NCBI GenBank assembly: GCA_964470915.1
Contig: CAYYEM010000002.1
Span: 30,624-94,623, forward strand
Direction: 5' to 3'
Length of the DNA: 64,000 bases
From: CAYPXN01 sp964470915
Lineage (GTDB): Bacteria; UBA10199; JADFYH01
Each line of letters opens with the position of its first letter. Positions within the stretch are counted from its first letter, which is position 1. The notes under the pieces are model-generated. The model was not told the DNA's origin and ran no database searches. It was given only the letters and a program-made list of their open reading frames with translations. This document shows, piece by piece, positions 60,195 to 64,000 of the stretch. The position numbers were made by a program, and so were the translations under genes.

Positions 60195-60431
60195 ATGTAT
60201 TATGTTTATATAATACTATGTTCTGATGAAAAAACTTATGTTGGATGTACTTCTGACTTGAAGAAAAGATTAGAAAAACATCGTTTGGGTTATGTTCCAG
60301 CCACTCGAGCTAGGATACCATTTCAATTAATTAATTATTTTGCATTTAGTAATAAAAATAAAGCTTTTAAGTTTGAAAAATATTTAAAATCAGGGTCAGG
60401 TAGAGCTTTTACGAAGAAACATTTTTTATAG
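60195..60431 (+). CDS. GIY-YIG nuclease-superfamily small protein
   Basis: 78 residues. The signature runs YYVYIILCSDEKTYVGCTSD (the VYI...YVG form of GIY-YIG) then LKKRLEKHRLG with the catalytic Arg, and a Glu further on (KFEKYLK). It is the UPF0213/YhbQ-like single-domain group. The ribosome site GAAGGAGGG is the end of the repeat element at 60126. Such small GIY-YIG genes are often found beside palindromic repeats and tRNA genes; mobilising activity is only a hypothesis. Confidence 0.88.
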   Translation: MYYVYIILCSDEKTYVGCTSDLKKRLEKHRLGYVPATRARIPFQLINYFAFSNKNKAFKFEKYLKSGSGRAFTKKHFL

Positions 60432-60451
60432 ATCTATTTTCTTTTTCCAAT

Positions 60452-60481
60452 AAAAAAGCCCCGCATTGCGGGGCTTTTTTT
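60452..60481. terminator. Bidirectional terminator
   Basis: GCCCCGC (60458-60464), loop ATT, GCGGGGC (60468-60474), flanked by A6 and T7 runs. It serves the GIY-YIG gene and the convergent gene at 60502. Confidence 0.95.
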
Positions 60482-60501
60482 GTCTTGTTTCAGATTCCGA
60501 C

Positions 60502-61266
60502 TTACTTCTTTCGGAATCGGAGGAGTGTGTGTGCTCCCAGAGTGAGAGCGAATAAGATTGAAAGTGCGTAATTGAATCCACCGAATGTTGTGGTCATGTT
60601 GCAACCACCAGATTGAGGAGCTGCATTTTCCTGAAATTCAGGAGCAGCAGGGGGAGCGACTTCAGGAGCGGGTTCAGGACTTGCTTCTTCCTCAGCACTG
60701 TGTAGTTGTGCGACTAACCAGCCCATTTCATGATCGATCGTTATTTTTCCATATGTGATTCTATTTTTGTCACAAGGAGTTTTGTGACTATTAGCAGAGA
60801 TGTAGTCCATGTAAGGCGTTGCTTCACCTTCTGAAGTAAATATTTTATTAATCCATCTACCTTCGACATGCGTGCTCTGGGTGCGAACTTTTATGTATAA
60901 AACATCGATACCTTCTGAGGTGTTGGTGATAACAGAGTCGTGTTGAGGAGCTGAATTATGAAGTGCAATGTTTCTGCTTCCGTTATCTCCTTCGAAAGCG
61001 TCCAAAGGAAGAGAAATAAATGGGCCTTCTACTACTTCCACAGTCCTCATTTGGAGATTCTTGGAATTACAAATGTAGAGTTGTCCTCCCTCCGCCATTT
61101 CAATATCAGGATGTAAGCTTGTTACAGGTTTAAAGTCTTCTATATCTGCAATTGTTACATCATTAGGATCAAAACTAGGAATATGGATTGGTAAGGGGCC
61201 AGCAAATACTAAGGCAGGTAATATGCATGCCACGAATAAGCTTAAGCTTAATAATTGTTTCTTCAT
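60502..61266 (-). CDS. Secreted hypothetical protein with GGC sorting signal
   Basis: 254 residues from the ATG at 61266, with an AAGGAG ribosome site; an in-frame start 6 codons upstream is less likely. The signal peptide is LFVACILPALVFAGP. The mature domain (about 170 residues, two Cys in YICNSK and TPCDKN) is not recognised. A Pro/Glu/Ala linker leads to the tail PQSGGCN, a hydrophobic helix (ALSILFALTLGAHTLL) and RFRKK. The same tail ends the subtilase (29863) and the protein at the left edge. Expressed from a near-consensus sigma-54 promoter at 61317-61332. Confidence 0.8.
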   Translation of the reverse strand: MKKQLLSLSLFVACILPALVFAGPLPIHIPSFDPNDVTIADIEDFKPVTSLHPDIEMAEGGQLYICNSKNLQMRTVEVVEGPFISLPLDAFEGDNGSRNIALHNSAPQHDSVITNTSEGIDVLYIKVRTQSTHVEGRWINKIFTSEGEATPYMDYISANSHKTPCDKNRITYGKITIDHEMGWLVAQLHSAEEEASPEPAPEVAPPAAPEFQENAAPQSGGCNMTTTFGGFNYALSILFALTLGAHTLLRFRKK

Positions 61267-61316
61267 AAATGTCTCCTTTATCAAAATTTAAAAAACACAG
61301 TCGCTGAGCTAATAAA

Positions 61317-61363
61317 GCAAGAGTAGTGCCAAGATGAGACATTTTTATAAGTATTTGAATTTA
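61317..61363 (-). promoter_or_regulatory. Sigma-54 promoter and upstream near-palindrome
   Basis: On the minus strand TTGGCAC (61332-61326) and TTGCT (61320-61316) have the GG-N10-GC spacing and near-consensus sequence of a -24/-12 promoter. The predicted transcript start is about 61305, 39 bases before the ATG. The near-palindrome TTTTTATAAGTATTTGAATT (61342-61361) lies 12 bases upstream of the -24 element and is shared with 26342 and 29782. Confidence 0.78.
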
Positions 61364-61659
61364 TTATTTTTTATTTTGATAAGCAGGAGGTATGTTAAGG
61401 GTGTAATTGGGATAAATTGGTGGGTTTAGGCTGTTATATGTATCAATAGTAAACAATCTATTAGGCTTTTTTGAACCTTTGCAAATAAACATTTTATCAG
61501 TGGTTTTTAACCCGCTTATTGTATCGTAAAGAGCCATATTTTTTATTTTAAGAGGAAAATAATAAGAAAAAGATGAATAATTTCCTGTACGCTGGATTAG
61601 GCATCAAAATTGTATCTCTTCCTTTGAATGGCTAGTACGCCATTAAAAAAGGAGGAGTT
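61364..61659 (+). other. Intergenic region upstream of the lipoprotein gene
   Basis: About 300 AT-rich bases. I find no credible gene, RNA or hairpin with a defined role. GCAGGAGG at 61383-61390 is followed by ATG at 61392, but the frame closes almost at once. An AAGGAGGAG ribosome site ends the region just before 61660. Confidence 0.5.
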
Positions 61660-62784
61660 ATGAACAAGAAAGAAAAAATTATAATATTTGCCCGAATATT
61701 TCTTATGTTGGGGATTTTAGTTTTTACTCAAGTGGGATGCGATGGATCTTCTCAATCTAGCAACGAAGCCCCCCTTGTGAGTGCTGCCGTACCTACTACA
61801 GAAAAAAAACCATCCCCTCTGCCTGACTCTCCAGAAGAAGCAAAGGCAATTGCGGAGGCTGCGGATATAGACAATGTTATTGGGCAGGATCGCTGGGATC
61901 GAGAAATTCAAGAAGCCGCGAACGAATTGAATAATCCCTTTAATCGGGGAGGCAGAAGAGGTGAGAATAATAATTTGCCAGGAGGTATGCCAAACCCAAA
62001 TCCTCAGGGAAACAATCCTGCTCTAGAAAATCCGGAAGATGACAATGAGGATGCTGCGGTTGCCAATGAGGCAGAAAATCAAAATCAGGCCAACGAAAGA
62101 CGTGCACGAGCATGTCGAAATGCCACAGGTACGGTATGGAATGAAAATACCCATCAATGTCGTTGCGATTCGGTCAGGGGTTACATGAAAGTAGGAAATG
62201 TTTGTAAGCAGCGTATTCGATCGATTGCGGTAGATGTGAAAATAGCAGGTGATGGTCGTTCGGGAACAGATGCTAATTTGCGTGTGAGGATTTGCCCAAA
62301 GTCAAACCCACAAGCGTGTAAAGCTGTTGTGTTTTCTGCAGGGGGTCGTTACTTTGAAATTGATACAGAAAACACTTTTTACATTGAATTAGATTCAAAT
62401 ACCCAGATTCCTATTGATGGCTTAAGCTCCGTATCTATTACAAATGCAGATGATGCAGGCGATGGTCCTGAGTGGTTTTTGAAAGCAATACGCGTTTCAG
62501 CTCTACCAGCAACTGATAACCGTGTAGCAGCCTTTAATAGAATATCCTATCTTGCCTTAGAAGATTTTGAGAATGTAGCTCAGATAAGAACTCAAAGCGG
62601 AGATTGGCAAATTGTTTATTACAATCCTTGCGTATATGAATATATCAATGACAATGTCGATGGAGTGTTTTCAGCCAATGCATGTTTCCCAGCAGTGATG
62701 CGTTTGTTGCGTACTTGTACTGAGTCAAGTAGACACAGTGTGGGTGCAAATCCTTTAGGAAGCTTAGCTTGTCATGCCGAATAG
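61660..62784 (+). CDS. Predicted lipoprotein with Cys-rich EGF-like segment
   Basis: 374 residues, strong AAGGAGGAG site. The signal region FLMLGILVFTQVGC gives a somewhat unusual lipobox with Cys27. A low-complexity Asn/Glu/Gly linker extends to about 150. A short Cys-rich stretch follows (RACRNATG, THQCRCDSVRG, NVCKQRI) resembling a single EGF-like unit, then a beta-rich domain to the end with further Cys. Family unknown. It ends before a strong terminator. Confidence 0.72.
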   Translation: MNKKEKIIIFARIFLMLGILVFTQVGCDGSSQSSNEAPLVSAAVPTTEKKPSPLPDSPEEAKAIAEAADIDNVIGQDRWDREIQEAANELNNPFNRGGRRGENNNLPGGMPNPNPQGNNPALENPEDDNEDAAVANEAENQNQANERRARACRNATGTVWNENTHQCRCDSVRGYMKVGNVCKQRIRSIAVDVKIAGDGRSGTDANLRVRICPKSNPQACKAVVFSAGGRYFEIDTENTFYIELDSNTQIPIDGLSSVSITNADDAGDGPEWFLKAIRVSALPATDNRVAAFNRISYLALEDFENVAQIRTQSGDWQIVYYNPCVYEYINDNVDGVFSANACFPAVMRLLRTCTESSRHSVGANPLGSLACHAE

Positions 62785-62808
62785 ATATACATAAACTAAT
62801 TGATCTTA

Positions 62809-62836
62809 AAATCCCCCGACAATCGGGGGATTTTTT
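62809..62836. terminator. Bidirectional terminator
   Basis: AAATCCCCCGA (62809-62819), loop CAA, TCGGGGGATTT (62823-62833) with a T-run. It ends the lipoprotein gene and the convergent DUF2063 gene. Confidence 0.92.
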
Positions 62837-62838
62837 AT

Positions 62839-63534
62839 TCAATATCTATTTTTAAAATCGCACCCTTTGTTCTGAAGTTCTTTTAAGCTTTCCAGGCCTG
62901 ATTGAGTGATAAAATCCAGGGGCATTTTTAGCTCCTTTGCAATTTGTGCAAAGGCCTCTTTCAGAGAGAATGATTTGTCTAAAAGAAGATGGATAAGTTT
63001 GGCTTGAGGGGGACTGAGAATCATCCAATCTACATTATCTTCATGATTTCGATAAAAGAGATAGTATGAGTTTTCCTTTTTTATCTTTTTAAAATTCGTT
63101 TTTTTAATTTGATGGACTGGATAGGGATAAGTGACAAGTCTTCTAGCTTGAGAATCCTGAGAGACATAAATGTCAAGTTCCACCCATTCATAATGAGCCA
63201 AGTAAGGTAAAAATTTTGGATCGGAAGAATTTTTCCTTTCTTCCGCTAAATACTCAACAAATTCTTCAGGAACCTGACGGTAAAAGGGACGTGTGCAGGA
63301 ATGAATTGTAAAAAAATCTCTTACAAGTTTTATCCATTTATTTTTTCCTAAAACGCCTTTACTAATCGGAAAACATCCCGCCAACACATCTTCGATCGTG
63401 TTAAACAAAAGTTCATTATACACATTCATTGATTTTGAAGGGACACCCTTGGGTTTTTTGTTCAACTTCGGATTACGAATGTGTTGAGTAAAATCTTTTT
63501 GGAAATTTTTAAGCGCTAAGGCGGATTTTTTCAT
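62839..63534 (-). CDS. DUF2063/HvfC-BufC-family partner protein
   Basis: 231 residues. The N-terminal region MNVYNELLFNTIEDVLAGCF with FPISKGVLG matches the DUF2063 (HvfC/BufC) putative DNA-binding-like domain, and the LPYLAHYEWVELDIYVS stretch is also typical. These proteins partner DUF692-family (MNIO) multinuclear iron enzymes in modifying cysteine-containing peptides. It overlaps the DUF692 gene upstream by 26 bases. Confidence 0.85.
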   Translation of the reverse strand: MKKSALALKNFQKDFTQHIRNPKLNKKPKGVPSKSMNVYNELLFNTIEDVLAGCFPISKGVLGKNKWIKLVRDFFTIHSCTRPFYRQVPEEFVEYLAEERKNSSDPKFLPYLAHYEWVELDIYVSQDSQARRLVTYPYPVHQIKKTNFKKIKKENSYYLFYRNHEDNVDWMILSPPQAKLIHLLLDKSFSLKEAFAQIAKELKMPLDFITQSGLESLKELQNKGCDFKNRY

Positions 63535-64000
63535 TAGAAAAATACTTTTCTTGTAGTGATAAAATTTTATCTAATTCTTTTTTGAGTTCCTTAAAGGGTG
63601 GAATGTTGAAATCTCTTTCCAGTAAAGTGGGAAAAACTCCATGGATATCATAAGTTTTTTGAAGTAAATCCCAAACATTTTTAACAATTGCTTCCCCATG
63701 AGTATCGATAATGAGGTTTTTTGTTTTTTGAAAATGGCCTGCAATGTGTAGATAGCGAATTTTGTCAGTAGGAATTTCTTTAAGAAATTCTAAAGGATCA
63801 AATTTGTGATTTACGCTATTCACATAAACATTATTAACATCCAAAAGCATTTCACAATCAGCTTCTTCTAAAATGGCTTTGATGAAGTCTGTTTCTTTCA
63901 TGCTTGAAAGGGGAGGAATTAAATAAGTGGAGGCATTTTCTATCGCAATTTTTCTTTCCAAAAAATCTTGTACCGTTTTAATTCTTTTTGAAACATGCTT
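63509..64000 (-). CDS. DUF692/MNIO-family (BufB/HvfB-like) iron enzyme, 5' end beyond window
   Basis: At least 163 residues; the frame is open to the right edge, so the N-terminus is missing. The visible part has IAIENASTYL, CEMLLDVNNVYVNSVNH (metal-ligand DVNN), IRYLHIAGHF, IIDTHGEAIV (DTHG) and PTLLERDFNIPP (ERD), all marks of the DUF692 TIM barrel. Members bind two or three iron ions and modify Cys residues of precursor peptides (bufferins and related metallophores). A bufA-like precursor would be expected upstream, beyond the window. Confidence 0.92.
   Translation of the reverse strand, partial: KHVSKRIKTVQDFLERKIAIENASTYLIPPLSSMKETDFIKAILEEADCEMLLDVNNVYVNSVNHKFDPLEFLKEIPTDKIRYLHIAGHFQKTKNLIIDTHGEAIVKNVWDLLQKTYDIHGVFPTLLERDFNIPPFKELKKELDKILSLQEKYFSNEKIRLSA

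Noticed and set aside
59952..60431. A longer reading frame through tRNA-Ser and the repeat into the GIY-YIG gene
   Set aside because: The upstream part is the tRNA itself translated in frame; the true start is the ATG at 60195 with a strong ribosome site.
61383..61400. AGGAGG followed by ATG at 61392 as a small gene
   Set aside because: The frame ends after very few codons.
62809..62833. AAATCCCCC/GGGGGATTT similarity to the ends of the repeat at 13496
   Set aside because: Here it is a simple terminator stem with a three-base loop and T-run between two convergent genes; the match is to a common G/C-run pattern.
1..64000. CRISPR arrays, prophage, rRNA operon, complete IS elements
   Set aside because: No regularly spaced repeats, phage structural genes, rRNA sequence or transposase genes were seen. 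The only mobile-type DNA is short palindromic or MITE-like.

Overview
The window comes from an AT-rich (roughly 40% GC by eye) Gram-negative bacterium. A Tol-Pal pair (CpoB and Pal), many lipoproteins with Cys lipoboxes, TatA, a hopanoid radical SAM enzyme (HpnH), sigma-54 type regulation, paired ArsA-like ATPases and a PhaR regulator together suggest a deltaproteobacterium-like lineage (the broad Myxococcota/Bdellovibrionota/UBA10199 sphere). That placement is inference and unverified. Five runs of exactly 100 N (11867, 14329, 24628, 26141, 32177) mark scaffold gaps, so this is probably a draft or metagenome assembly. Six genes are cut by these gaps and two by the window edges.

Layout. 1-2.3 kb: end of a secreted protein with a C-terminal sorting signal, and an esterase. 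2.3-10.5 kb: ethylmalonyl-CoA mutase (MeaA), a DUF4143 ATPase, a giant LamG lipoprotein and crotonyl-CoA carboxylase/reductase (Ccr). With the methylmalonyl-CoA mutase large subunit at 21-22.6 kb these form the core of the ethylmalonyl-CoA route. The PhaR-type regulator at 42.4 kb and the esterase at 1 kb hint at polyhydroxyalkanoate turnover. 10.5-19.5 kb: thioesterase, ferritin-like protein, peroxiredoxin, acyl-CoA ligase, a vWA lipoprotein and a divergent OmpR-type two-component pair. 22.8-27.6 kb: membrane protein, hemerythrin protein with an FNR/Dnr-like box, di-haem peroxidase and HpnH. 27.6-32 kb: a nested repeat element, an FGE-fold protein and a subtilase. 32-42 kb: a tightly overlapping minus-strand housekeeping run (amidohydrolase, panC, panB, deoxynucleoside kinase, ksgA, tsaD, cpoB, pal), a nitrilase and two ArsA ATPases. 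42-46.9 kb: phaR, tatA, folate genes pabB and pabC, and thiD. 46.9-56 kb: a 1208-residue unknown protein lying between thiD and thiE, a ZIP transporter, an NtrC/NtrB-like pair and a PP2C phosphatase. 56-64 kb: a B12/radical SAM protein, tadA, tRNA-Ser, a GIY-YIG protein, secreted proteins and a DUF2063/DUF692 pair.

Three threads stand out. First, at least three proteins end in the same tripartite signal (Gly-Gly-Cys, one membrane helix, basic tail). The two whose promoters are visible have convincing sigma-54 -24/-12 boxes with the same AT-rich near-palindrome just upstream, which suggests a regulated surface-protein sorting system. Second, palindromic repeats of several families are scattered through the window, and at least three, probably four, sit in frame inside conserved protein-coding genes at linker positions. 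One 246-bp MITE-like element carries other repeats nested inside it. Third, a ~190-residue N-terminal module is shared by two otherwise unrelated large proteins, one ending in a cysteine-free FGE fold and the other carrying a RelE/ParE-like domain and a long helical region. This looks like a modular, possibly polymorphic, protein family.
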